Positions 1 through 7,449 of a stretch of 7,666 bases of DNA are shown here, piece after piece. The notes under the pieces are model-generated. The model did not search any database. It was not told the DNA's origin and saw only the letters and a list, made by a program, of their open reading frames with translations. Position 1 is the stretch's first letter; the number at the start of each line of letters is the position of its first letter. The DNA is from an uncultured Oscillospiraceae bacterium (GTDB lineage: Bacteria > Bacillota > Clostridia > Oscillospirales > Acutalibacteraceae), in contig URPG01000094.1 of assembly GCA_900549675.1 (NCBI GenBank), positions 1-7,666 on the forward strand, in the 5' to 3' direction. Both the position numbers and the translations under genes were made by a program.

Positions 1-1
1 T

Positions 2-916
2 TCTGTTTCTCAAAGTACGTTTATGGAAAACGCAAAATCCTTTCTTCAAAAAATCCATCAGCTCTTCAGTGAAAAAGAAATTCCACTTTGCTGCTATTTA
101 AGTGCCGAACATCACTCTTTTCCAGAGCTTGCACAGGCCTATGAAGAGGCCCTCTACACGCATGAATATTATTATCTGCACAGCAATCCCAAAGATTTAG
201 GACTTTATGATACCATTCAAAAACAAGCGTGTTCTTATTTGTCGGTTCCCCGCATAGCGGATATTCGGGAGCGATTTCTTTCTTTTATGGTCAAGAATGA
301 GTTTTACGCCGCCAAACAGGAAATCTTGGCACTGCACAGTGCTCTGATGAAAATTGATGGACTGGATAACCGTCTTGCTAAAAATGCTATCTATGATATA
401 ATTGATTTGCTGTTGCAGGGATGTTCCATATTGGACCAAACAGTAATTGAAAAGCTTTTTGATAAAAAGCTGCTTATCAAGGAAACTATGGAAATCGAGA
501 CTTTGGGCGAGCTACAAAAGCGAATTGAAATGCTGTTGGATACTCTTATATTTCACTACGATACTAAATCCATGTCCATAAAAGACAAAATAGCCTCTGT
601 TGCTTCGTATATTCAAGTGAATTACGGAAATCCTGCCCTCAGTTTGGAATTTTTGGCCGAAGAATTCTCTGTATCAGTACAACATCTATCCAAAGAATTC
701 AAAACAGCTATGACGCTGGGCATACAGGATTATATTGCCGATGTTCGCATTAAAAATGCCAAGCATCTGATGAGGCAAAATCCTGACCTTTCCGTTAAAC
801 AAATCGGAGAGGGTGTGGGCTTTAATAACAGCCAAACCTTTATCCGTTCTTTTAAGCGGTTTGAATCGATTACTCCCGGGCAATATAAGAAGGATTTGTG
901 TGATTCTTCCGGCTGA
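2..916 (+). CDS. AraC-family transcriptional regulator, C-terminal part (5' end outside window)
   Basis: This is a DNA-binding transcription regulator. The first ATG in frame is at 23, but the frame is open back to base 2 and no ribosome binding site precedes that ATG, so the window holds only the 3' part. Counting from the ATG, residues about 20-60 (YLSAEHHSFPELAQAYEEAL) resemble the degenerate middle domain of YesN-like regulators, where a 'sy.eA..al' pattern is usual. A helical linker runs to about 180. Residues 186-291 form the AraC DNA-binding domain with two helix-turn-helix units: LSLEFLAEEFSVSVQHLSKEF (about 207-227) and LSVKQIGEGVGFNNSQTFIRSFKR into TPGQYK (about 257-289). The missing N-terminus could be a membrane-bound extracellular sensor (about 750 aa proteins) or a receiver domain (about 500 aa proteins); the window cannot decide. 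Such regulators often sit beside LplABC-type sugar transporters, so it may control the facing operon, which is inferred from position only. Confidence 0.9.
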   Translation, partial: SVSQSTFMENAKSFLQKIHQLFSEKEIPLCCYLSAEHHSFPELAQAYEEALYTHEYYYLHSNPKDLGLYDTIQKQACSYLSVPRIADIRERFLSFMVKNEFYAAKQEILALHSALMKIDGLDNRLAKNAIYDIIDLLLQGCSILDQTVIEKLFDKKLLIKETMEIETLGELQKRIEMLLDTLIFHYDTKSMSIKDKIASVASYIQVNYGNPALSLEFLAEEFSVSVQHLSKEFKTAMTLGIQDYIADVRIKNAKHLMRQNPDLSVKQIGEGVGFNNSQTFIRSFKRFESITPGQYKKDLCDSSG

Positions 917-941
917 CGGCAGCACCTCTATTTCAACGCCG

Positions 942-1006
942 ATATGAACGAAACAACCATCCGTTTGCCCTGTTTACCGGCTGATGGATGGTTGTTTCGT
1001 TTATAT
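942..1006. terminator. Long hairpin between convergent genes, probable bidirectional terminator
   Basis: The arms 947-962 and 986-1001 are a perfect 16-bp inverted repeat (AACGAAACAACCATCC and its complement). The stem extends outward through one G-U wobble to 942/1006, giving 21 pairs around a 23-nt loop. On the + strand the 3' arm is T-rich and is followed by a TTTTT run at 1008-1012, as in an intrinsic terminator for the AraC gene, which stops 25 bp before the stem. On the - strand the stem begins 7 bp after the hydrolase stop codon. There its 3' arm contains T-rich sequence but no clean trailing T run, so termination in that direction is less certain. Confidence 0.8.
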
Positions 1007-1013
1007 GTTTTTG

Positions 1014-2702
1014 CTATTGTGGGATGACAGGCAGAATCAAAGCTGAGGGATACCTTGAATCGTGATAAATCGTCTGCGTAGCCTGCTGGCTTTTTGTTCC
1101 AAAACCAATTCTGTCAGACGTATTCAAGTTTCGGTTATGCATAGGATAAAGGCTGCTGGATACATCCATACGGATACGATGTCCCTTTTTAAATAAATTG
1201 CTGATATTGCCGGCCTGAATGGTAAATTCATATACTTTACCCGGCTCCAGCAGTTCTGTCTCTCCTGCGTTTCGGAATTTTCCACGTACAATGCCCGAAA
1301 GCAGCGGAAAGGCTTTACCTTCTTCATCTACATCACTGACTCGGCATACAAAGTCTGTGTCCGGTGCGGTTGTAGAGGCGAATAAACGGCAGCTTATGGG
1401 GCCGGTTACTTCCATGTCCTGTGTTAAAGCTTCACTGCAAAATACCAGAACATCTTCGCGTTCCTGCTGCGCGGTGGGGTCGGCAAAAATCCGGTGTCCA
1501 TATTGATCCTCATAGAAAGAGGGGAGAGGGTTTTCAGGATTATACACATATTGCTGTGGTTCGCTCTTTTGTGAAAGATTTTGTGAAAGTTTGCCGCTAT
1601 TTTTATCTTTTCCCGCAGATAGATAATAGGGGGTATATACCGCACGGCTTAAAGGCCATTCTTGCTCTTTCCGCCAGCTGTTGGCACCCAAAGTAAAGAG
1701 GACAACAGGTGCCTCGTCCATAATTCCGTTTTCGATACCCTTTAACCAATAGTCAAACCAATCTTTTACAATTTTTTGAATTTTCTGTCCCTTGCCGCTG
1801 TTTTCTTCTCCAAAATCGATATTTTCAATCTTAGAATCCAAATTTCCGCCATGCAGCCATGGACCAATCATCAGTTTTTTGCGGCTTATCGGACATCCGG
1901 TAGCATGCTGCCAGTTGTCCAGCGTTCCCTCACAGGCGCCGTCAAACCAACCTGTTAAGAAAAACATAGGAGCGCTAATGTTTTCAATACGAATCGGACG
2001 GTGTGCCTTTTTGAGAAAAGAAGAATCCTCTATTCCTTTGACAAGCTCCAAAAAAGCATCTGTTTGTGAAACACCTTTCATCTTGGCAGCGGGATGATCA
2101 ATCACGGGAAGCTGAAAGGTTTCTTCGTCCCAGTGAGCTTTGTGTTCTTTAATTTCTGCCAAAATTCTTTCCTTTTCTTTCTCATCCCGGCACCAACAAT
2201 TTATATTTTCTGTCACGCGGTCTAAAATCCATGACAGGTGATAACTGTCAAAGGTTCTTGCTTTGGTATAGCTAAAAGGATCAATGGCAGAGTTTTGAAA
2301 CGGACAAAATGCCTTAAGATGCGGCGGGCGATTTTCCGCCGCTGCCATTTGGGTATAGCCGAAATAAGACAAACCCTGCATACCAACATTGCCATCACAC
2401 CATGGCTGTGCGGCAATCCATTCAATGGAATCATAGCCGTCATCAATCTCGCTGGCACCGGTGGCATCCATGTATCCGTCTGACTGACCAGTACCCCGTA
2501 CATCCTGAAAAATCATGTTATAGCCGGAAAGTGCCATTTCTTCATAGTTGCTGTAGATACCATCATAGATTGATTTTTCCTTGAGGTAGGGGGTCCGCAT
2601 TAGGATAGCGGGATACGGCTTATCATCATCAGGACGATATACATTGCCGCTGAGAAGTGTTCCGTCGCGCATCGGGATTTTAATATCTTTCCATTCTTTC
2701 AT
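1014..2702 (-). CDS. CocE/NonD family (peptidase S15) alpha/beta serine hydrolase
   Basis: This is a predicted cytoplasmic hydrolase of ester or amide bonds, 562 aa, close to the usual length of cocaine-esterase-like members. The start is the ATG at 2702, not the upstream in-frame codon at 2783. Family homology begins at once (MKEWKDIKIPMRDGTLLSGN), an AAAGGA site lies 8 nt upstream, and the ATG overlaps the MFS stop as ATGA. Visible motifs are RTPY (36-39, oxyanion tyrosine region), DVRGTGQSDG (67-76), the nucleophile elbow GLSYFG with Ser112, GWFDG with Asp254, and GPWLHGG with His284. These sit at the spacing seen in CocE (117/259/287). Residues from about 330 to the end are the beta-rich X-Pro-peptidase C-terminal domain, and the last third reads normally (GHRIRMDVSSSLYP, NRNLNT). 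No signal peptide or membrane segment is present. The substrate is unknown: acyl esters, amino-acid esters, beta-lactam-like amides and peptides are all used in this family. It is the last gene of the operon. Confidence 0.93.
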   Translation of the reverse strand: MKEWKDIKIPMRDGTLLSGNVYRPDDDKPYPAILMRTPYLKEKSIYDGIYSNYEEMALSGYNMIFQDVRGTGQSDGYMDATGASEIDDGYDSIEWIAAQPWCDGNVGMQGLSYFGYTQMAAAENRPPHLKAFCPFQNSAIDPFSYTKARTFDSYHLSWILDRVTENINCWCRDEKEKERILAEIKEHKAHWDEETFQLPVIDHPAAKMKGVSQTDAFLELVKGIEDSSFLKKAHRPIRIENISAPMFFLTGWFDGACEGTLDNWQHATGCPISRKKLMIGPWLHGGNLDSKIENIDFGEENSGKGQKIQKIVKDWFDYWLKGIENGIMDEAPVVLFTLGANSWRKEQEWPLSRAVYTPYYLSAGKDKNSGKLSQNLSQKSEPQQYVYNPENPLPSFYEDQYGHRIFADPTAQQEREDVLVFCSEALTQDMEVTGPISCRLFASTTAPDTDFVCRVSDVDEEGKAFPLLSGIVRGKFRNAGETELLEPGKVYEFTIQAGNISNLFKKGHRIRMDVSSSLYPMHNRNLNTSDRIGFGTKSQQATQTIYHDSRYPSALILPVIPQ

Positions 2703-3901
2703 ATTGTTTTTCCTTTCTTCTTTTGATAAAATCGAGTGACAAAATAAGTTATTGTAGCAATTCCTAAAGGAATGATGAACCATAGAAACATTCCGGAATA
2801 GCCTTGCACGGCAATGATACCGCCTGCCGCCGCGGTTGCGCCGCCCTGTCCTAAATCAGCACCAATGTAATAGGTACTGGAGGCAGAACCTCTTCGATAA
2901 TCAGGAACAGACTTAATGCAGGCAGCTTGTATGCCAGGCTGGATTGTACCAATTCCCACTGCTTTTAAAATACTGGCTGCCGTCAAAAGCATCATAGCAT
3001 TCTCTTTTTTTAATTGACTCAAAAGAAAAAAAGATACGGCAATACACAGCATGCTGGGATAAAAAACCTTTGCAAAGCCGATGCGGTCACTGAGCTTTCC
3101 TAAAAACAGCCTTGTCAGAAATAATGTACAGGCGCTGACGGTGAAATACCATCCGATGTTTTTTAGAGAAATCGTTTCGGCATAACCTGACAGAAAACTA
3201 GTTTCGATGCCATTAGTGGCGGATATGGCAATGGTAAGGATAGCGTACAAAGCAGCCTCTTTGGCAATGAAATTCTTTACATTCAGTGAATCCCGCAGAG
3301 GCAAGCCTTGCTCTGTGTTTTTTGCGGCGGAATATGGCAAACACAAAACCAGTACAAGACAGAGCCCAACCAACAAGCCCGCCATTAAAAATACCAGTGA
3401 ACTATGAAACCTCTCCAGCAGAGAAAGACCGATAAATGGTCCGATGGCCGTGGCAACAGACTGTCCCAAAGCAAAATAACCCATTCCTTCTCCCACGCGC
3501 GAAGGAGGGATATGTTCCGAAACATAGGCCATGGTAACGGTAGTGGTCATGCCAAATGCTATGCCGTGCAGAACACGAAAAATTAAGAACAACGCAGCAG
3601 CATTGGTAACCGCATAACCCACAAAACTAATGCCCATAAGCGCCAAAGACAGCGCCAAAAGTTTCTTTCTTTGAAAATGGTCGCTAATCCAGCCGCTGAA
3701 CGGACGAAAAATCATGGACGAAATGGACATAACGCCAATCAATGTGCCTGCTGTGGCAAACCCTATACCGATACCGCCGAGATGCTGTGCCAGAGTAGGA
3801 TTTGTCATATAAAGGGTTAAGGATAATATTAAATTGATAATGAATAAAAAACAATAGGGACGAGTAAAAATTTTTTTTGATTCTACTGATGATGGTTGCA
3901 C
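2699..3901 (-). CDS. MFS transporter, 12 TM, exporter-like motifs
   Basis: This is a major facilitator superfamily membrane carrier of 400 aa. I choose the GTG at 3901 as start because AAAAGGAG lies 7 nt upstream. The ATG at 3949 would overlap the previous gene and add a polar 16-residue tail with no clear ribosome site. Twelve hydrophobic segments are visible, the first at about 14-32. Motif A between TM2 and TM3 is GWISDHFQRKK (70-80), and its second-half copy is GKLSDRIG (268-275). TM5 carries a near-complete motif C (G141, A150 in place of Gly, GPFIG 154-158), typical of proton-coupled antiporters. This leans towards export, but the cargo cannot be read from sequence. A central cytoplasmic loop lies at about 190-215. 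It starts 28 bp after permease 2 stops and its TGA overlaps the hydrolase ATG by 4 bp, so it belongs to the same operon. A sugar-uptake role is the alternative. Confidence 0.92.
   Translation of the reverse strand: MQPSSVESKKIFTRPYCFLFIINLILSLTLYMTNPTLAQHLGGIGIGFATAGTLIGVMSISSMIFRPFSGWISDHFQRKKLLALSLALMGISFVGYAVTNAAALFLIFRVLHGIAFGMTTTVTMAYVSEHIPPSRVGEGMGYFALGQSVATAIGPFIGLSLLERFHSSLVFLMAGLLVGLCLVLVLCLPYSAAKNTEQGLPLRDSLNVKNFIAKEAALYAILTIAISATNGIETSFLSGYAETISLKNIGWYFTVSACTLFLTRLFLGKLSDRIGFAKVFYPSMLCIAVSFFLLSQLKKENAMMLLTAASILKAVGIGTIQPGIQAACIKSVPDYRRGSASSTYYIGADLGQGGATAAAGGIIAVQGYSGMFLWFIIPLGIATITYFVTRFYQKKKGKTI
2711..2716 (-). promoter_or_regulatory. Ribosome binding site fixing the hydrolase start
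   Basis: AAAGGA lies 8 nt before the ATG at 2702, inside the 3' end of the MFS gene. With the ATGA stop/start overlap (2699-2702) it shows that the hydrolase starts at 2702 and is translationally coupled to the MFS gene. Confidence 0.8.
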
Positions 3902-3908
3902 TTTGAAT

Positions 3909-3916
3909 CTCCTTTT
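3909..3916 (-). promoter_or_regulatory. Ribosome binding site fixing the GTG start of the MFS gene
   Basis: AAAAGGAG is followed by 7 nt and then GTG at 3901. It is the strongest ribosome site near the beginning of this gene and lies in the 28-bp gap after permease 2. It supports a non-ATG start that a longest-ORF caller would miss. Confidence 0.8.
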
Positions 3917-3929
3917 GGTATGTATGCAT

Positions 3930-4817
3930 TTATCCCTTAACTGCGCCAATCATAACTCCTTTGGTAAAATGTTTTTGAAGCAGTGGATAAATACATAAAA
4001 TAGGAACAACGGAGACGACTATTGTGCTGTATTGAATCAATGAATTATAAAGGGAGTAAGACGATGCAATGTCAGAGGATGCATTTGTAAGGTTGGAATT
4101 GCCTTGCATCAGAATTTCTCTTAAAATTAGAGGCAGCGGATAGAGCTTTCTCTTGTTTAGATAAATTGCCGCTTGAAACCATGAGTTCCAATGGAAAACG
4201 GCGATAAATAAAATAATGACAGCAATGGTCGCCTTAGATAGCGGGACAAAAATGCGAAACAAAATATACATATCTCCCGCCCCGTCCAGTTTGGCTGATT
4301 CTTCTAGCGATTCGGGAATTGCTTGAAAGGCCGTTCTCAGCACAATCAAATTGAACACATTAATTGCTGTGGGCAAAATCATAACCCACCGGGTATTTAA
4401 TAGATTTATTTCATTCATTAATATATAACTGGGAACCAGTCCTCCGCTGAACAGCATGGTAAAAGAAATTGCCAGCATACAAAAGTTACCCGGAAGGAAG
4501 TATTTCCTTGAAAAAATATAGGCAGCAACCGTTGTTGACAGGATTCCCAGTGCCGTGCCTGCCGCCACATAGATAATGGTGTTATAGTAACCGCTCCAAA
4601 TGGATTTGTTTTGCAGTACAATCTCATATCCTTTAAGGGTCGGTTGCCCTGCCGGCCAAAACAAAATCGAATGATTCTTTGCCAGTGCGACAGGGTCTGA
4701 AAAGGAAGAAGCAAATGTGTGGATAACCGGTGCTGCACACGCAAAAGCGAGAAGTGCCAACACAACATAGTTTATGACAATGAAAATTTTACGTCCAAAA
4801 CTTTCTTTTATCTTCAT
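3930..4817 (-). CDS. Carbohydrate ABC transporter permease, LplC/YtcP-like (CUT1)
   Basis: This is the second membrane-spanning subunit of a binding-protein-dependent importer, 295 aa. Six hydrophobic segments are visible (about 12-34, 78-103, 111-133, 143-163, 193-210, 261-282). The cytoplasmic EAA loop that docks the ATPase reads LEESAKLDGAGDMYILFRIFVPL (171-193), with the conserved DGAG. The C-terminus KGVMIGAVKG is the signature ending of the LplC/YtcP subfamily, which supports both a full-length protein and the family call. The ATG at 4817 has AAGGAG 7 nt upstream, and that site overlaps the stop codon of permease 1, so the two are probably translated together. The ligand is probably an oligosaccharide or glycoside by family, but no specific sugar can be named. 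Confidence 0.95.
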   Translation of the reverse strand: MKIKESFGRKIFIVINYVVLALLAFACAAPVIHTFASSFSDPVALAKNHSILFWPAGQPTLKGYEIVLQNKSIWSGYYNTIIYVAAGTALGILSTTVAAYIFSRKYFLPGNFCMLAISFTMLFSGGLVPSYILMNEINLLNTRWVMILPTAINVFNLIVLRTAFQAIPESLEESAKLDGAGDMYILFRIFVPLSKATIAVIILFIAVFHWNSWFQAAIYLNKRKLYPLPLILREILMQGNSNLTNASSDIASSYSLYNSLIQYSTIVVSVVPILCIYPLLQKHFTKGVMIGAVKG

Positions 4818-4824
4818 ATAGGCG

Positions 4825-4830
4825 CTCCTT
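4825..4830 (-). promoter_or_regulatory. Ribosome binding site of permease 2 overlapping the permease 1 stop
   Basis: AAGGAG shares its two A bases with the TAA stop of permease 1 (4829-4831) and lies 7 nt before the ATG at 4817. Ribosomes ending permease 1 would stop on this site, which fits equal production of the two permease subunits. Confidence 0.75.
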
Positions 4831-5731
4831 AAAATAAACTGGTTTCCGTGTAGCGCTTACTGACCGAATTGGTTAGGAGAATTAACGCAAAACTGATGAT
4901 GGAATTAAACAGCCCAACCGCTGTACTGTAAGAGTATTTTCCGTCGACCAGCCCCACACGATATACATAAGAAGAAATAACATCTGCTGTTGCACGGGTA
5001 CTGGTGGTATACAGCAAAATGACTTTCTCAAAGTTCACATTCATAATTTGTCCTACACGCAGAATTAACATGATAATGATGGTCGGTGCAATGCTGGGAA
5101 GCGTAATGTGAAGCCATTGTTTCATATAGCCGGCACCATCTATTTTAGCCGCCTCGTACAATTCTTGGTCGACTCCTGCAAGTGCCGCCAAATAAATAAT
5201 ACTGTTAAATCCTATTGACTGCCAAATGTTGGTAGTAATAAAGATACTGCGAAAGGCTCCGGCATCTGCAATTAAACTAGAAACATTACCGCCCATCAAA
5301 TTCACAAGGGCAGTAATGGCCCCTTCTGAATCCGTGAAATCAATGATAAGCCCGCAGATGACCACCATAGAAATAAAATACGGCATATAAGTCACCGTTT
5401 GTACAGTACGCTTAAAAGCCTTGTTTTTGACTTCGTTCAACAGAAAAGCCAGCAGAATAGGTGCAGGAAAATTAAATAGAAGATCATAGCCGCTTAAAAT
5501 AAGTGTGTTTGAAATAATTCTTCCTGTATTGGGGCTTGTGAAAAATTTGATGAAGTGATTAAAGCCTATAAAGTCACTTTTAAAAAATCCCAATGCAGGC
5601 TTATAGTTCTGAAAGGCCATCACAAGTCCGGCCATAGGCAGATAACTGAACACGAAGAAATAGAGCATCACGACAAAACATATCCAATATAACAATTTAT
5701 GCTGTTTGTAATTTTTAACGAATTTATTCAT
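4829..5731 (-). CDS. Carbohydrate ABC transporter permease, LplB-like (CUT1)
   Basis: This is the first membrane-spanning subunit of the importer, 300 aa. The start is the ATG at 5731 (MNKFVKNYKQHKLLYW), with GGAG 7 nt upstream. The longer frame from a TTG at 5779 adds a charged 16-residue extension that would cover an intergenic hairpin, so I reject it. TM1 spans about 13-36 and ends in SYLPMAGLVMAFQNYKP, a typical LplB opening, followed by FIGFNHFIKFF. Further membrane segments lie at about 72-98, 112-133, 163-185, 210-228 and 270-288. The EAA loop is ELYEAAKIDGAGYMKQWLHI (190-209) followed by TLPSIAPT. The C-terminal SKRYTETSLF is also a common LplB ending. It pairs with the next gene to form the channel heterodimer. 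No ATPase subunit follows. Confidence 0.95.
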   Translation of the reverse strand: MNKFVKNYKQHKLLYWICFVVMLYFFVFSYLPMAGLVMAFQNYKPALGFFKSDFIGFNHFIKFFTSPNTGRIISNTLILSGYDLLFNFPAPILLAFLLNEVKNKAFKRTVQTVTYMPYFISMVVICGLIIDFTDSEGAITALVNLMGGNVSSLIADAGAFRSIFITTNIWQSIGFNSIIYLAALAGVDQELYEAAKIDGAGYMKQWLHITLPSIAPTIIIMLILRVGQIMNVNFEKVILLYTTSTRATADVISSYVYRVGLVDGKYSYSTAVGLFNSIISFALILLTNSVSKRYTETSLF

Positions 5732-5738
5732 GTCGATT

Positions 5739-5742
5739 CTCC
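5739..5742 (-). promoter_or_regulatory. Ribosome binding site fixing the permease 1 start
   Basis: GGAG lies 7 nt before the ATG at 5731, downstream of the intergenic hairpin. It supports the 300-aa form of permease 1. Confidence 0.7.
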
Positions 5743-5751
5743 AATGAATTT

Positions 5752-5774
5752 CGGGAAGAGATTTTCTCTTTCCG
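5752..5774 (-). other. Intergenic stem-loop after the binding-protein gene
   Basis: In the transcript, CGGAAAGAGA (5774-5765) pairs with TCTCTTCCCG (5761-5752) around a 3-nt AAA loop: 10 positions with one A-C mismatch. It begins 13 nt after the binding-protein stop and is not followed by a U run, so it is not a standard terminator. Stem-loops in this position often protect the upstream binding-protein message and lower permease expression in ABC importer operons; that role is inferred here. Confidence 0.5.
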
Positions 5775-5787
5775 GGCAAAAACTTTT

Positions 5788-7449
5788 TTATCGGGCGTTA
5801 TAACGATCCAAAGCTGTCTGATAGACAGCCATAACCTCTTCAGCATTCATATCACGAATCTGCTGAATAAAATGATCATAACTGTCAAAGGATTCCGCAC
5901 CTGTCATGTAGCGAATGCACATTTCCTGCGTATAATCCAGTATATCCGTCATATAGCTTGTATACACTTCATTCTCTTCTTCAGTCAGTGTAACGTTGGA
6001 GCTGATTCTATACGCATTGTCGCCGTTTTCACGATACATTCTGTCTGCGGCATCAAAAACTTCATTTACCTTTTCTGAGCGGCGTTCCCATCTGCCGGGA
6101 GTTACCTGACTCAGCGTAGCAATTCTCATCGAAAGAAAATTATAATCGCTGTTATTGGTAATAACGTCCAGCCACTGTGGATTACCGTTTTCGTCATAGG
6201 CAAATGTTTCGCCCTCGACACCCCAACAGGAAAGCAGGGAGGCTTCTTCCGTATAATATTGATCCCAATATTTTAAGGCTAAATCTAAGTCTTCAATATT
6301 TTTATTAATAGAAACAAAGTTCAAATTAATTCTGGAGGTATCTGCATACATATGCGTCTTTTGTCCTTCTTTCAATACAGGAATAGGCGCATAGGTGTAC
6401 TCAAAGTCCGCTTTAGACTCCTTCCCGATACCAGAGAGAACCGGTGCCAATGAATACGGCGCAATACAGGCTCCTGTATCAACGTTAGAATAAGCCGCAA
6501 TTTGAGCATTTACATCGGTAACTGTCTGAAAATCGGGATCAATCAGGCCTTCTGCATACCATTTTGCCATCATTTGCAGATATGCTTTGAAGGCTTCTGT
6601 ATCATCAAGCGGAGCATATCTGACTTTTCCGTCCTTTTGATAAAACGGCAGATTGGATCCAAAGTAATCCACATAACCAAAATCATAACCAATCGACCAC
6701 ATATTATTTTGACCAAACATTTCAGGGCCGGGGACTAAGCCCTTTTTAATGCCGGCTTTCTCTTTAAAGGCTGTCAGTGTTTTGTACCAATCATCGTAAG
6801 TTATCGGAACATCCATGTTTACCTGATCCAAGAGATCTTTACGAATCAAAATGCCGACAAAGATTTCGCTTTCCTCGTCATTTTCAATAAAGGCGGGAAA
6901 ATGAGAGATTTTTCCGGTATCGGTATACACTTCTTTTTTACGCAAAGCAGATTGATTCAACTGTTCTGTAAAGAGAGGCAATTTGTCAAGATGCTCTGCA
7001 AGGTTGACAATCAGTCCATCATTAATCATAGCTTCCCCGCCGCCGATGTAGCCTTGAGTTCCTTCAATAAAGTCAGGCAATTCTCCTGAGGCAACCAACA
7101 ACTGAAATTGTGTTTGTTCTTGCCCCATAATCGGCGTAATTGGCTCCAAATGCACCCCTGTACGTTTTTCCATTTCTTTGTAAAGCAAGGTTTCGTTCCA
7201 GTTATCAATCTGTGTACCAATTGCGGTATGTGAACCTCTAAAAATTGTCCATGTCTGTGTACCGTCTGAAACTTTTTGGATATTTTTGCTGTCCGCCGTT
7301 GTGCTGATGGAAGAGCTTTCTGTCTTTCCTGTATTACCGTCCGGTTCCTGACTGTTCTTTTTACTACTTTCGCAGCCGACCAACCCGCTAAAGAGCATAC
7401 ATGCTGACAAAATGCCGGCGAAAACGCATTTTCTTTTTAAACTTATCAT
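5788..7449 (-). CDS. Lipoprotein extracellular solute-binding protein, LplA/YtcQ-like (CUT1)
   Basis: This membrane-anchored ligand receptor (553 aa) hands substrate to the two permeases encoded downstream. The N-terminus has positive residues (SLKRK), a hydrophobic stretch and a lipobox LVGC, so Cys26 should be lipidated after signal peptidase II cleavage. A Ser/Thr/Asn-rich flexible linker follows to about residue 62. The folded part starts at TWTIFRG and shows family patterns: an EKRTGVHLEP element (94-103), FQLLVASGELPDFI (115-128) and NDGLIVNLAEHLDKLP (143-158). Its length matches LplA-type proteins, which are longer than typical maltose-binding proteins. The ATG at 7449 is preceded by AAAGGAG at a 10-nt spacing. 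As the first gene after the promoter it should be the most expressed; a hairpin just downstream may help. The ligand cannot be read from the sequence. Confidence 0.94.
   Translation of the reverse strand: MISLKRKCVFAGILSACMLFSGLVGCESSKKNSQEPDGNTGKTESSSISTTADSKNIQKVSDGTQTWTIFRGSHTAIGTQIDNWNETLLYKEMEKRTGVHLEPITPIMGQEQTQFQLLVASGELPDFIEGTQGYIGGGEAMINDGLIVNLAEHLDKLPLFTEQLNQSALRKKEVYTDTGKISHFPAFIENDEESEIFVGILIRKDLLDQVNMDVPITYDDWYKTLTAFKEKAGIKKGLVPGPEMFGQNNMWSIGYDFGYVDYFGSNLPFYQKDGKVRYAPLDDTEAFKAYLQMMAKWYAEGLIDPDFQTVTDVNAQIAAYSNVDTGACIAPYSLAPVLSGIGKESKADFEYTYAPIPVLKEGQKTHMYADTSRINLNFVSINKNIEDLDLALKYWDQYYTEEASLLSCWGVEGETFAYDENGNPQWLDVITNNSDYNFLSMRIATLSQVTPGRWERRSEKVNEVFDAADRMYRENGDNAYRISSNVTLTEEENEVYTSYMTDILDYTQEMCIRYMTGAESFDSYDHFIQQIRDMNAEEVMAVYQTALDRYNAR

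Noticed and set aside
197..439. 80-codon frame on the - strand inside the AraC gene
   Set aside because: It is a shadow of the regulator, with no ribosome site or recognisable motif; the same holds for the other short frames inside the large genes.
2703..2783. Upstream in-frame extension of the hydrolase (27 residues from 2783)
   Set aside because: It overlaps the MFS gene by over 80 bp, has no family homology, and the ATG at 2702 has a good ribosome site and ATGA coupling.
3902..3949. ATG start of the MFS gene at 3949
   Set aside because: It would overlap permease 2, adds a charged tail, and the GTG at 3901 has a near-perfect ribosome site.
4418..4768. 116-codon - strand frame inside permease 2
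   Set aside because: It overlaps the clearly conserved permease in another frame and has a biased, non-protein-like composition.
5732..5779. TTG start of permease 1 at 5779
   Set aside because: The extension covers the intergenic hairpin and lacks family similarity; the ATG at 5731 has GGAG at 7 nt.
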